Below are positions 10,302-18,449 of a stretch of DNA of 64,000 bases, piece after piece. The notes under the pieces were generated by a model that was given only the letters and a program-made list of their open reading frames with translations, had not been told where the DNA came from and did not search any database. The position numbers and the translations under genes are program-made. The first letter of the stretch is position 1. Each line of letters starts with the position of its first letter. The stretch comes from Burkholderia stabilis (lineage in GTDB: Bacteria; Pseudomonadota; Gammaproteobacteria; Burkholderiales; Burkholderiaceae), in contig NZ_CP016442.1 of assembly GCF_001742165.1 (NCBI RefSeq), forward strand, positions 496,001 to 560,000, read 5' to 3'.

Positions 10302-12446
10302 CTATCGCGCCGCGACGGCCGCCGCCGGGCCGGTCGGCTGCGCGTCCTGCATGCGCTGCGACGCCTGCCACCAGTATTTGCCCGCGCGCTGCTGCGGATC
10401 GCGGATCGCGAGATACGTCGTGCTCCAGAGCTGCGCCGCGTTGGCTTCGGTGGCGTCTGCGCTGCGCGTGCCGAACGCATCGGTCTGGTATTGCCCGTTC
10501 ACGTAGGACCACGTCCACATCTCCGACGTGCGCATGTCGCGCCCGTTCGAGATCACCTGCCAGATCGTTTGCCGCGCCTGCCCGAGCAGCGCGCGCGTCG
10601 TGGCCGACAAGTCTTGGCGCGCGAGCTGGCGATCGAGCCCGGCCACCCACATCGCCTGCTGCCACGACCAGATCACCGTGCCGTGATACGCGGAGCTCGT
10701 GAACTTCGGCCACAGCGACGGGCTCGCATACGCGGGGTTCGCGATCAGCATGCCGGCATCGGTCACGAGCCCGGTCGGGAATGGCCGCGTGACGTCGGCG
10801 ACGATCCGCTGAAGCTCGTCCTCCGGCGGTGTGCCGAACAGCAGCGCGAACCCGCCGTCGGAATTCATCACCGGTACGGGCTTGCCCTGCTGGTCGAGCG
10901 ACAGCGCGTAGAACGTCAGCGGCGCGCCGGGCGCGGCACCGGCCGGCACGCCGGCGGACGGCGCATAGGCCGATACGTCGGTAGCCGCCTGCGCGGCCGG
11001 CACGCTGACCTGGAACAGCGGCGGCGCCTGCGTTTCCCACGCGGCGGCTTCGTTGGCCGTGTTGGCGAGCGTCGCGCGCTGTCCGGCATCGAGGTACGGA
11101 TCGAGCAGGCCGCGCGTGAGGAACGCATTCGCTGCACGCAGCGCGGCCGGCACGAGCACCGCGTTCACGTCGTACGGGTAGACGCCGCCGCCGAGCCCGT
11201 CGGTGCTGTCGCGCCAGTTGCCGACGATCTCGCCGGGCCGCAGGTGGATCAGGTTCGCGACCGACGGCTGTTGTGCGAACGGTTGCGCGGTCGTTGCAAC
11301 GTGCAGCAGGTTGACGACCAGGCGGCTGCCGTTGGTCTGCCCGTCGCTGCCGCGCTGCGCCAGGTACGCGGCAGCGCGTGCCTGGCCGCGCGGATCGTCG
11401 ACCAGCCACGCGGCCGCGATCGGCGCGAGCAGGTAGTCGCTGTCGATCATCTTGTAGTCGTAGGTCGGGCTCGGATCGTTCGGCCGCCCGTTCTTCTGGT
11501 TGTCGACCAGCGCGAATTCGCCGATGCCTTCCTCGTGGGCGACCTTGCCGTCGACCGACAGCCGGCTCAGCACCGACGACAACCCGGCCTCGATCGCCGC
11601 GGGTGCGAGCACCGGCATCAGCATGCGGACCGAGATCAGCGTGTCGCGGCCGAAGTACGTGTCGTATTGCCACGAGCCGGCCAGCAGCTTGTCGTGGAAG
11701 CTGAGGAATTCGAGGACGTTCTGGCTTACCGGATCGGGGTTCACGGACGGCGCGAGCAGGTCGGCGCGCGTGATCGGCGACAACGGCGTTTCGCCCGACA
11801 GCGCATCGACATGCAGCTTCAGCGTGCGTGCGCCCGCCGGCGCGCTCAGCACGAGCTTGCCGCCCGCTGCCGGCGCGATGCTGCCGCCGTCGCGCAGTGT
11901 GATGCGCAGCGCATAGCCGGGCGCGCCGTCGATCCGGTCGCGCTGCCATTGCGCGGTGCTGCCCTGGACGGCCGGCGCCGCGATGATCTGCTGCGGGATC
12001 GTGGCGCCGCCGTTGAAGTCGCGCAGGAAGCGCACGTTGCTGAGCACACCCTGGCGGATCGTCAGCGTATGGGTGTCGACCGACACGTCGGCGCCGATGC
12101 CGTACAGCGGGCGACCATGCGTGTCAGGCGCCGACAGCGCGGACGGCGGCGTGTCGAGGCTCCAGTTCACTGGCTGCGCGGTGTCGTCGAACCACAGCCC
12201 GGTGCCGCTGTTGCCGGCGGGGAACACCACGAGCAGGCGCGGTTTCGTCGACGAGCGCGCGAGCAGGTGCGCGGCCACCTTGTCCTGCCGGAAGAACGCG
12301 TTGATCTGGCCGCCGGTGTCCATGCGGAAAGCCAGCGCGGCACTGGAGGGCGACGTGCTGCTCGACTGGACGTCGTCGTCGTTGCAGGCCGCGAGCAGGG
12401 CGGCGCAGACGAACCCGAGACACAGCGACTTCGCAAGGCGATGCAT
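10302..12446 (-). CDS. Large lipoprotein, six-hairpin glycosidase-like
   Basis: A 714-aa exported protein. Residues 1-20 form a lipoprotein signal peptide ending in the lipobox LLAAC, with Cys21 as lipidated residue, followed by NDDD and a Ser/Thr-rich linker. The body has repeated helical stretches and motifs such as SWQYDTYFGRDTLISVRMLMP and WSWQQAMWVAG that recall the (alpha/alpha)6 toroid of glycoside hydrolases acting on oligosaccharides. No catalytic pair can be assigned with certainty. The start follows AGGAGGG (12453-12459 region). It is a single-gene unit with a long AT-richer upstream region. The enzyme role is an inference from fold-like features. Confidence 0.7.
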   Translation of the reverse strand: MHRLAKSLCLGFVCAALLAACNDDDVQSSSTSPSSAALAFRMDTGGQINAFFRQDKVAAHLLARSSTKPRLLVVFPAGNSGTGLWFDDTAQPVNWSLDTPPSALSAPDTHGRPLYGIGADVSVDTHTLTIRQGVLSNVRFLRDFNGGATIPQQIIAAPAVQGSTAQWQRDRIDGAPGYALRITLRDGGSIAPAAGGKLVLSAPAGARTLKLHVDALSGETPLSPITRADLLAPSVNPDPVSQNVLEFLSFHDKLLAGSWQYDTYFGRDTLISVRMLMPVLAPAAIEAGLSSVLSRLSVDGKVAHEEGIGEFALVDNQKNGRPNDPSPTYDYKMIDSDYLLAPIAAAWLVDDPRGQARAAAYLAQRGSDGQTNGSRLVVNLLHVATTAQPFAQQPSVANLIHLRPGEIVGNWRDSTDGLGGGVYPYDVNAVLVPAALRAANAFLTRGLLDPYLDAGQRATLANTANEAAAWETQAPPLFQVSVPAAQAATDVSAYAPSAGVPAGAAPGAPLTFYALSLDQQGKPVPVMNSDGGFALLFGTPPEDELQRIVADVTRPFPTGLVTDAGMLIANPAYASPSLWPKFTSSAYHGTVIWSWQQAMWVAGLDRQLARQDLSATTRALLGQARQTIWQVISNGRDMRTSEMWTWSYVNGQYQTDAFGTRSADATEANAAQLWSTTYLAIRDPQQRAGKYWWQASQRMQDAQPTGPAAAVAAR

Positions 12447-13063
12447 GTTGACGTCCCTCCTGATGACTGGCGTTTTTTATCGGAATGTTCGAATGAGCGG
12501 ATCGGCTGTCCGTTTCGTCCCGTGTTGCGGTAATTCGATTGAATTTGTTGAATTAATCAGAGCGTGATGCTTCAGGGGAAAACGAGTTGAGTGGCAAATA
12601 AGCGAATGGCTGATAAATGCTGCAAGCTGAAGCGACAAGAGGCGTGGCCCCGGTGCGATACGGAGAAAGGCTTGATGGGTGGCCTTCGGGCCGGCGAATG
12701 GCGGCTCGTGTCCGGCGAAAGAAAATGAAACGTAAGCCGTCGTAGGGGATTCTAAATTTACCGGAAAGTCGAAGTCAATAATGTTTTCGGGTTTCGGGAA
12801 TTTGATTGAAATTGAAATCGCAATTATTACTCGTCGAGTCGGTAAAATGTGCGAATCATTGAGGCTTAATAATGAAATCCGGATATTCGATGGTGAAATA
12901 ATTGGCAATGGCGTTTCAGGCCGGCGATTGATGCCGGACAGGAATTGAATCGTCGCGTTTGTGCCGGCGCGTTGGCGGGCGATAGCGGCATACGCCGGGC
13001 AATCCGTGTTCCCGCGCTTCGACCGAAGCCGCACGCCGCGCCGGTTTCGCGCCATCGGAGCCG
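12447..13063. other. AT-rich non-coding region between lipoprotein and island boundary
   Basis: About 600 bp with base composition well below the surrounding GC level. It contains the lipoprotein promoter/leader on the minus strand (AGGAGGG ribosome site at its edge). The only long frame crossing it (12477-13304, minus) has no family likeness and a codon pattern unlike Burkholderia genes, so I treat the stretch as non-coding. The part after about 12750 may be debris of an older mobile element, given the integrase remnant that follows. Confidence 0.4.
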
Positions 13064-13200
13064 TCAAGTTTGGTAGGCTTGTTGCCTGCCGCCGTTTGCG
13101 CGGATCGCGCCGTCGGCGGCCGACGCGGTGAAAACGGGCGTATCGATGCCGGAAAGGTCGGACGATAGCCGATTCGATACGCGCTTTTTTCCCGGGTGCC
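13064..13200 (-). pseudogene. Decayed 5' end of a second P4-type integrase gene
   Basis: The 25-bp stretch 13066-13090 matches 23492-23516 (inside the integrase gene of the island) with one mismatch, encoding the GNKPTKL / GDKPTKL motif of the integrase arm-binding domain. The likeness continues with more changes through the start region and the upstream ACGGGCGTATCG. Downstream the frame degenerates. It lies immediately outside the left boundary repeat, in the same position and orientation as the real integrase has at the right boundary. It is best read as the remnant of an earlier element that used the same site. Confidence 0.6.
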
Positions 13201-13309
13201 CGCGACCGCGCGCAAGCGAAGCAGACAGACCACTGGCCGGGCAGCGCCCGGCCGGCCGCGATGCGAGCCGCGCCCGCATCGTGAATCCCAACGAACAGGA
13301 GCAACCGAA

Positions 13310-13343
13310 GTGATCCGACATATCGTCATGTCGAAGTTGAAGG
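13310..13343 (+). repeat. Left boundary repeat (attL) with truncated copy of Dabb gene start
   Basis: Positions 13310-13343 repeat 23734-23767 with four mismatches in 34 bp. The likeness extends upstream over ACGAACAGGAGC and the start region. It contains the GTG start and the first 11 codons of the Dabb gene; after the repeat the copy runs into unrelated sequence and stops at TAA 13358-13360. This is the duplicated core expected from site-specific integration. Confidence 0.75.
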
Positions 13344-13400
13344 GGATTTTTGGTGTTTAATTGTTTGATAAATAATAAAAAAGTGTATATCTTATAAAAA

Positions 13401-13422
13401 TGATACCCGCATAGATACCCGC
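13401..13422 (+). repeat. Candidate integrase arm-site repeats, left end
   Basis: GATACCCGC occurs at 13402-13410 and 13414-13422, followed by TTTTT. The same unit with similar spacing occurs just inside the right boundary (23593-23616). Placement on both sides of the att core fits arm-type binding sites of a tyrosine integrase. Confidence 0.55.
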
Positions 13423-13697
13423 TTTTTATGATGCTGCGTTCCTTGGCGGCGACGTTGACGAAAGTTCTGAAGAGCTCTGAGTGTGCCAAATCAGCCTCTC
13501 CAAGGCATGAGGCTGCAGCACCTTAAGGCAAGGGCGCCATCGCCCTACTTTGCGAGTCCGTGACTTGCTGAGTAATCGGCTTGTGTTGCTTGCCTTAACA
13601 TGTCCATTTTGCGCGTGACGTCGCGCGTGCTAGTGTTGGGGACACTTCAGATCGATGTGTGACGAGTGATCACCTCGCACTGTGGTTCCGGCTGCTG

Positions 13698-13713
13698 TCA
13701 ATACCCGTATTGA
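13698..13713. promoter_or_regulatory. Palindromic operator candidate upstream of DUF262 gene
   Basis: TCAATAC-CC-GTATTGA is a perfect 7+7 inverted repeat, followed at once by a second palindrome GAATATTC (13714-13721). They end 4 bp before the ATG at 13726, and no Shine-Dalgarno is visible. The location suggests a repressor site that would control the toxin-like pair. Confidence 0.5.
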
Positions 13714-13725
13714 GAATATTCCGTT

Positions 13726-14952
13726 ATGACCTCAAATAAGTCCCAAACCTCGCCTCAGCAGCAGACGCTCCAAGATGTGAACGACGAGTTCGATTACATC
13801 GATGTTGTCCAAGAAGTTGAGAATGAAGAGGATTCCACGTTATCTGCTCCTGATCTTTTGCAGGGGGTAGGGGTAACTGATTCGGATTGGACCGCTGAAA
13901 CGATTATTAGTCAGTTGAGAAAGGGGAATATCATTCTCAATCCTAGGTTTCAACGTCGTGACGCGTGGGATGATATTCGTAAAAGCCGGTTTATTGAATC
14001 ATTATTTCTTGGATTACCTGTTCCGCAATTGGTTCTCGCTGAAATACCCGGTAGTAAAGGGCGATATCTTGTAATTGATGGGAAGCAGCGACTTTTGGCG
14101 CTCCTTCGTTTTGCTGGTATAGGTGGCGAGTATCTTAGATTAAAGGATCTCACCATTCGTGCTGATCTGAATGGTAAAACGTGGTCCGATATTTCTGATG
14201 ATTCGTTAAGTAACGATTCTGCGTCTTTTGAGAATTCCCAGATCAGAACGACATTCATAAGGGGTTGGAGTGATGAGCGTGTCTTGTACCTGATCTTCCA
14301 CCGACTTAATTCTGGGAGTGTTCCTTTGTCGCCTCAGGAATTGAGGCATGTATTGCATCCCGGGAAATTTATCGATTTTGCATTCGAATTCTCAGAGCAT
14401 AGTCATGTACTCATTTCTATTCTCGGGCGAAAAGGAAAGCCTGATTTTAGAATGCGTGATGTTGAGATGTTGATTCGTTTCTTTGGATTCAACTTATTTG
14501 TTCTTGATTATGCTGGTGATCTCAAGGAGTTTTTGGACGAAACTGTTCGCCGACTGAATAGTGATTGGTCGTCCAGGTCTAGTGAAATTCAAGATCGCGC
14601 AAAAGAGTGTGAGAATGCAATTGTTGCGACAACCAATATTTTTGGCGATGATTCGTTTTCAAAGTGGACTCGACGTGGTTTCGAGCGGCGTTTTAATCGC
14701 GCAGTGTTCGATATCATGGTTTACTATTTTTCCGATGCAAGCGTGAGGGCGGCTGTCGAAGGCAGAGAGGATGATGTGCGAGCCGCGTTCATCACACTAT
14801 CAAAGGACGATTCTACGTTTTTGAGATCACTGGAGACTACTACTAAGAGTCGCGAATCGACGTTTTATCGATTGGCGCGATGGGGACGGGCTTTGCAGGA
14901 TCTTTTAGGTATGTCTATTCCTGGGTTGGATGCGGTGGAAAGTAGGATGTGA
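13726..14952 (+). CDS. DUF262-domain (ParB/sulfiredoxin-like nuclease fold) protein
   Basis: A 408-aa protein. The DUF262 core begins near residue 55 and has NPRFQRRDAW at 72-81, SLFLGLPVPQ at 92-101 and the signature DGKQR at 118-122, the motif that corresponds to the ParB/Srx-type active site. The acidic N-terminal tail (residues 14-45) is probably disordered. DUF262 proteins are known from GmrSD and other phage-defence nucleases, where the domain binds or hydrolyses nucleotides or cuts DNA. No DUF1524 HNH domain follows; the C-terminal 200 residues are helical with no match I recognise. Its stop overlaps the start of the HEPN gene by four bases (GTGA), so the two are translationally coupled. 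Codon use is AT-rich and foreign to this genome. Confidence 0.8.
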   Translation: MTSNKSQTSPQQQTLQDVNDEFDYIDVVQEVENEEDSTLSAPDLLQGVGVTDSDWTAETIISQLRKGNIILNPRFQRRDAWDDIRKSRFIESLFLGLPVPQLVLAEIPGSKGRYLVIDGKQRLLALLRFAGIGGEYLRLKDLTIRADLNGKTWSDISDDSLSNDSASFENSQIRTTFIRGWSDERVLYLIFHRLNSGSVPLSPQELRHVLHPGKFIDFAFEFSEHSHVLISILGRKGKPDFRMRDVEMLIRFFGFNLFVLDYAGDLKEFLDETVRRLNSDWSSRSSEIQDRAKECENAIVATTNIFGDDSFSKWTRRGFERRFNRAVFDIMVYYFSDASVRAAVEGREDDVRAAFITLSKDDSTFLRSLETTTKSRESTFYRLARWGRALQDLLGMSIPGLDAVESRM

Positions 14953-15515
14953 ATGCAATGCTCTCTGAATATTTCACGGCTTTAAATAACAGAGTTCATT
15001 CCCTGAAAATTAATTTCCTCCCTCCTGTTAATGTAATGGGGAAGTATACGTCGCACGAGGAAGATAAGATGAGGTCGTTTCGTATGCTGGTGCATGCGGA
15101 AATGGAGCATTATCTTGAGTTGGTGTGCGAGGTTTTTATTGCCGATCTGGAGCGTGATATTCAGCATTCTCGTGGTCTTGGCATGGCGAGGAAGATGTGG
15201 GCAGAGAAGGCGCTCGTTGAGGCTAAATCGGCCAAGGCGTCAAATAATGGAATAAAGAAGTCCGACATCTTGCAGATGTTTAAGCCGTTTGGATTTGATG
15301 ATTCATTTTTTGATGCAGTTGATCCTGTTTTTTTGGATCGAATGGCGGAATTCGGCAAGAATCGTGGTGATGTCGCTCATAAGTCTGCGCTGCGAGCGAC
15401 TTACAAGATTAATTGTGCGAGAGAAGGTTCAATGATAATCGAGTTAATGGGTTATTTGGTTCGATTTGATGAATTAATGTTTGCGCGACGTATTCGTAGT
15501 CTGTTGGAAGATTAA
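14949..15515 (+). CDS. HEPN-domain protein (RiboL-PSP / MAE_28990-like), putative RNase
   Basis: A 188-aa, largely helical protein. It carries HAEMEHYLE at 49-57, a typical first-helix motif of the RiboL-PSP/MAE-type HEPN families, and the metal-independent RNase signature R-x4-H as R139-GDVA-H144. HEPN proteins with this motif are RNases in many toxin-antitoxin and abortive-infection systems. The GTG start at 14949 overlaps the DUF262 stop; an in-frame ATG at 14958 is the alternative. The 3' end overlaps the convergent alpA gene by 42 bp. Pairing with DUF262 suggests one system in which one protein senses or restrains the other. Confidence 0.75.
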   Translation: MNAMLSEYFTALNNRVHSLKINFLPPVNVMGKYTSHEEDKMRSFRMLVHAEMEHYLELVCEVFIADLERDIQHSRGLGMARKMWAEKALVEAKSAKASNNGIKKSDILQMFKPFGFDDSFFDAVDPVFLDRMAEFGKNRGDVAHKSALRATYKINCAREGSMIIELMGYLVRFDELMFARRIRSLLED

Positions 15516-15758
15516 CGCACTAGGCGCATGAATTTCATGTGCCTGGCATAATTTGATTGAGGGTTGCGCGGAAGATGGGTGAGTTTTTTTGATATTTTCA
15601 ATCCAGTTTTGCACTTCCGACTCGACCCAAAGGGACAAGTTGCGCACTCGTCTTGGTTTCGGGAAGTCGTTGTTCTTCATCATGTCATAGATTGTAGCTT
15701 TGCCGAGTCCTACCATCGCGAGAACAGTTGGCAGTCTTATTAAGCGCTCGGTCAACAT
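15474..15758 (-). CDS. alpA: AlpA-family phage/satellite transcriptional regulator
   Basis: A 94-aa protein with the AlpA-type helix-turn-helix in its first 60 residues (LIRLPTVLAMVGLGKATIYDMM, then FPKPRRV and LSLWVESEVQNWI). AlpA proteins in P4-like satellites and islands activate integrase or excision genes. The C-terminal 25 residues are an unusual tail that overlaps the end of the HEPN gene on the other strand. Its presence marks the island as phage-satellite derived. Confidence 0.8.
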   Translation of the reverse strand: MLTERLIRLPTVLAMVGLGKATIYDMMKNNDFPKPRRVRNLSLWVESEVQNWIENIKKTHPSSAQPSIKLCQAHEIHAPSALIFQQTTNTSRKH

Positions 15759-15876
15759 GTTCAGTTCCTACAACTTGTAGCCAGGAAGGCGTTCGCCAAT
15801 GGGGTAATCTGGTCGTTCTTTGCGTATTCCCGCGTTAGCGGCAGCGGACGTTGGGTAGAAAAGGCCGGGTGCGGGG

Positions 15877-16935
15877 TCATTTAGTGTCTCCCGCAGCTTC
15901 GGCTTCGGTCGTTTGCTCGATGGCTAGGCTGATATTCGGCGAGTGACCACGTGCAACGGCGATTGCAAGCTCGTCCGTCCAGTCCGGGTCCGGCTCGTGC
16001 AGCAGCGCGCATGCCCATTCAACAACCGCGTCGATGTCTTTCAGCTCGGCCTTGGTCGGGCGATTCTTCGTGAGGTGGTCGATGGACTTCAGCACACTGG
16101 TTGTAGCCGCCCGAATCGCTTGCCCGCGTGTGAAAAAAGCGATCGTCGACGGGATCATTCGGAGTCGGCTCGTCGTGTTGAACCTCGTCAGGCGAAGCGC
16201 GTTCGCGTAAATCCATACCCCGTCATCTGGTTGCACAAGATAGATGTCTGTAAGCGGTCTGCCGCACGTCCGTTCGGTGCCTGTGGGGCCGTTGACCACG
16301 TCGACCATTTGGCAGTCGCCGTTCGCGTCAGGAGGTTCGATTTGAAAGACCCGGCGTGACGGTTTCCCGTCCAGCAGAACGGAAAGCGGCATCAGCGCGC
16401 TGTGAACCGCTGCGATGGTCGGTCGGGCCAGCTTCCCGAAACTGGGATCGTACAAAACAGACTGCAGCGCATGCAAAAGTTGCTTTGACTGCGTCTCGCT
16501 GATCTTAGCGGGGGCACTTTGACGCGGGGCTGCCAGCGTCGGCGCCTGTGTCCCGATCGTTACTTCCGCGGTCGTCGACGCGGCAACAAGCAGTGCAGCG
16601 TTGGTGTTGGCGGCTGCGGGTGCTGCCTGCTCGGGCGATTGTGCGGGGTCCGGGAGCGCATCGAGCAGGGGCACTGCTTCGAGATACTTCTTCGTCACCT
16701 TCGATTTGCCGGCTTCCGCAGCTTTGGAGATCCCGACGACGATACGTTCGAGCGCCTTGTCGCCGCCGTGCTGGCGGATCTGTTCGATCGCCAGTGTGCC
16801 GGTGCATTGACCGGCACGTACGAGTTGATGCAGTTCAGCCGGTGCACGTTCGAGCAGGCCGACGTCGCGGATAGTTTGGTCGGTGACATTAAGGCGTTCG
16901 CAGATCGCTGCGAGTGTCATGCCGTGAGCCGTCAT
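15877..16935 (-). pseudogene. ParB-like partition protein, 5'-truncated
   Basis: 352 residues remain. The frame opens inside the ParB DNA-binding helix-turn-helix (MTLAAICERLNVTDQTIRD then LLERAPAELHQLV at 6-38), so the N-terminal nuclease-like/partner domain that should precede it is missing. The rest is a long Ala/Pro-rich linker and a C-terminal part seen in ParB-like proteins of integrative elements. The truncation point coincides with the truncation point of the divergent SRAP gene, so one deletion removed both 5' ends. A shortened product from ATG 16935 may still be made; loss of function is inferred. Confidence 0.6.
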
Positions 16936-17273
16936 ATCCGAACGCGCGACTGAACGAAAAAGGGAAATGGGAAAGCGGGCTGTGCGTCTGGCAGCGGATC
17001 GGCTTGGCCGATTGGCAACCGTTTTGCGTACCGGGGATTTGGCAGGAGAACGAGACGAAGGAGGGGACAGTGATCGGTGTCTCGATGCTCACGCTGAGCG
17101 GCGCAGATCATGCGATCTGGAGTCGCATGCACAAACCGGCGGACGAGAAGCGAGGCGTCGCTTTCCTGCAGCCGGCCGACTATGACGAATGGTTGCACAC
17201 GTCGAACGTCGAGGCCGCGCGCGCGATGCTCCAACTCTATCCGGCCGACGAGATGGCGGCCGAGCCAAAGTAA
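16926..17273 (+). pseudogene. SOS-response-associated peptidase (SRAP/HMCES), 5'-truncated
   Basis: The readable part matches the C-terminal half of the SRAP family, which crosslinks abasic sites in single-stranded DNA. Visible landmarks are WQPFCVPGIWQ, SMLTLSGADHAIWSRMHKP (family consensus YTMLTxxA...HxRMP), DEKRGVAFL, DYDEWL and LQLYPADEM. The first part with the essential Cys2 and the active-site Asn and Glu is absent. A GTG at 16914 keeps the frame open, but no functional protein is expected. It ends 26 bp before a terminator. Confidence 0.65.
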
Positions 17274-17299
17274 CCTTGACGGAGTCCAAATACATGAAA

Positions 17300-17323
17300 G
17301 CCCGCAGCGAGCGGGCCTTTTTT
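17300..17323 (+). terminator. Rho-independent terminator after SRAP remnant
   Basis: Stem GCCCGC/GCGGGC (17300-17305 with 17311-17316) with a 5-base loop is followed by CC and six T residues. The mirror strand has fewer T residues, so it works mainly for the plus strand. Confidence 0.75.
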
Positions 17324-17399
17324 GCGTGCTACAGATTTGCTAGGTACCCGTAATCGCGTGTTGCTACAGACGCGGTATGAAATTCCAACGCAGCGCCGG

Positions 17400-18449
17400 T
17401 TATTTAATCCACACGCCGAGATCGGCATTCAGAAGGTGGCGCCTGACTGCGTTTGCGTGCCCAATCGTCTGTCCTACCGACGTGAGGACATAGTGCTGCA
17501 CTGGCGAGGTATTCCAGGTTCGAAATAGGGTCTTCATCGCTTCGCCAATGGCGAAGATGGCTTCGATTTCGTTGTCACCCAGCGGACGTTCCTCTAGCTT
17601 TCGCGCTAGATTGAAGCGGGCATGTTCGGAGATGCCAAGCTGTTCGCACAAACTGTTCATTGCGATTTCATTGTGCCCTCGCACCTGCACGAGCTCACGG
17701 TTGAATTCTGAGGGAATTAGCATCTTTTCGACCGCCGGCTCGGCCGCAATCAGAGTGTCGAAAAGAGATTTCTCGAATCCGCGCGAAAGCAGGCCCGGGT
17801 ACTCGCTTCTTAAGAGCGCTTGCAGGCTGGTCGGTGTCAACGTATGCTGCGCGACACCAGCATATACGAGATACGAGCAGACACTGTCACTTTCCGGTAT
17901 TGCCGTATTGAAATGAGCAGCGATGAGAAGCGGCCCCATTAAGTGCTTTCTTGACATCATCCCGGGGACGGAACAGTGCCGCAGGAGAAAAACAAGAGAA
18001 AGCAGGTCAATCTGTTGTGGCGTCAGTCGAGCGACAGCAGTGACGGCCTCGTTTAAAACAACTTGACGTATGTTCCGGGAGTTCTCTGTAGCTCGCCGGA
18101 CGAGTAGGTCGACCAATACGCCCTCTGTCGCGTCGTCTCCTGCGCGTGCAAACGCTTTCTGGGCCTCGAATAACGTGTGCTGGAAATCGGGGTTCGCAGC
18201 CTCGGAGACGTTCGGCGCTCCCGTCGCCTGCATCTTCTGGAGAAATTGGTCGATCAAATGTTCGGCGCGTTCACTGGCCACCTGTTTCGCCAACCCTTGC
18301 ATCTCTAGCGCATTGGAGCGATACACGTCGACTGCAATTTGCCGTGCATCAGCATAGGTGATGCCCTGAACGATGACGTCTCGCCCCGCCTGAGCATTTA
18401 CTGCGTTATCCCCGCCCTGCTGATTTTGTTCATTACCGAGCATTCCCAT
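17400..18449 (-). CDS. LPO_1073/Vpar_1526-like protein with G/N/Q-rich N-terminal motif
   Basis: A 349-aa soluble protein. Residues 11-29 carry a motif of the form QGGDNxxNxQAGRDxxV, followed by GITYADARQIAVDVY, an arrangement I associate with the LPO_1073/Vpar_1526 family, whose function is unknown. The remainder is helical with no catalytic motif that I can identify. The gene directly abuts the small membrane-protein gene upstream (zero spacing) whose tail carries the same motif, so they are one operon and probably partners. An alternative start is Met3. Base composition is lower in GC than the core genome. Confidence 0.6.
   Translation of the reverse strand: MGMLGNEQNQQGGDNAVNAQAGRDVIVQGITYADARQIAVDVYRSNALEMQGLAKQVASERAEHLIDQFLQKMQATGAPNVSEAANPDFQHTLFEAQKAFARAGDDATEGVLVDLLVRRATENSRNIRQVVLNEAVTAVARLTPQQIDLLSLVFLLRHCSVPGMMSRKHLMGPLLIAAHFNTAIPESDSVCSYLVYAGVAQHTLTPTSLQALLRSEYPGLLSRGFEKSLFDTLIAAEPAVEKMLIPSEFNRELVQVRGHNEIAMNSLCEQLGISEHARFNLARKLEERPLGDNEIEAIFAIGEAMKTLFRTWNTSPVQHYVLTSVGQTIGHANAVRRHLLNADLGVWIK

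Larger units (their letters stand above)
13344..13725. other. Left end of the genomic island, non-coding
   Basis: 382 bp without a convincing gene. It begins with a very AT-rich stretch (13344-13400), carries the two GATACCCGC repeats, and ends with the operator-like palindrome before the DUF262 gene. The promoter of the DUF262-HEPN pair must be here. Confidence 0.5.

Noticed and set aside
10248..12533. Long plus-strand frame opposite the lipoprotein gene
   Set aside because: Arg-rich antisense artefact of GC bias; the minus strand has a signal peptide, lipobox and coherent protein.
12477..13304. A 275-codon minus-strand frame in the AT-rich gap
   Set aside because: No motif, odd composition, and it runs across the island boundary and the integrase remnant; treated as chance.
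13310..13360. A 16-codon mini-gene starting GTG 13310
   Set aside because: It is the duplicated start of the Dabb gene at the att site, running into unrelated sequence; no independent function is supported.
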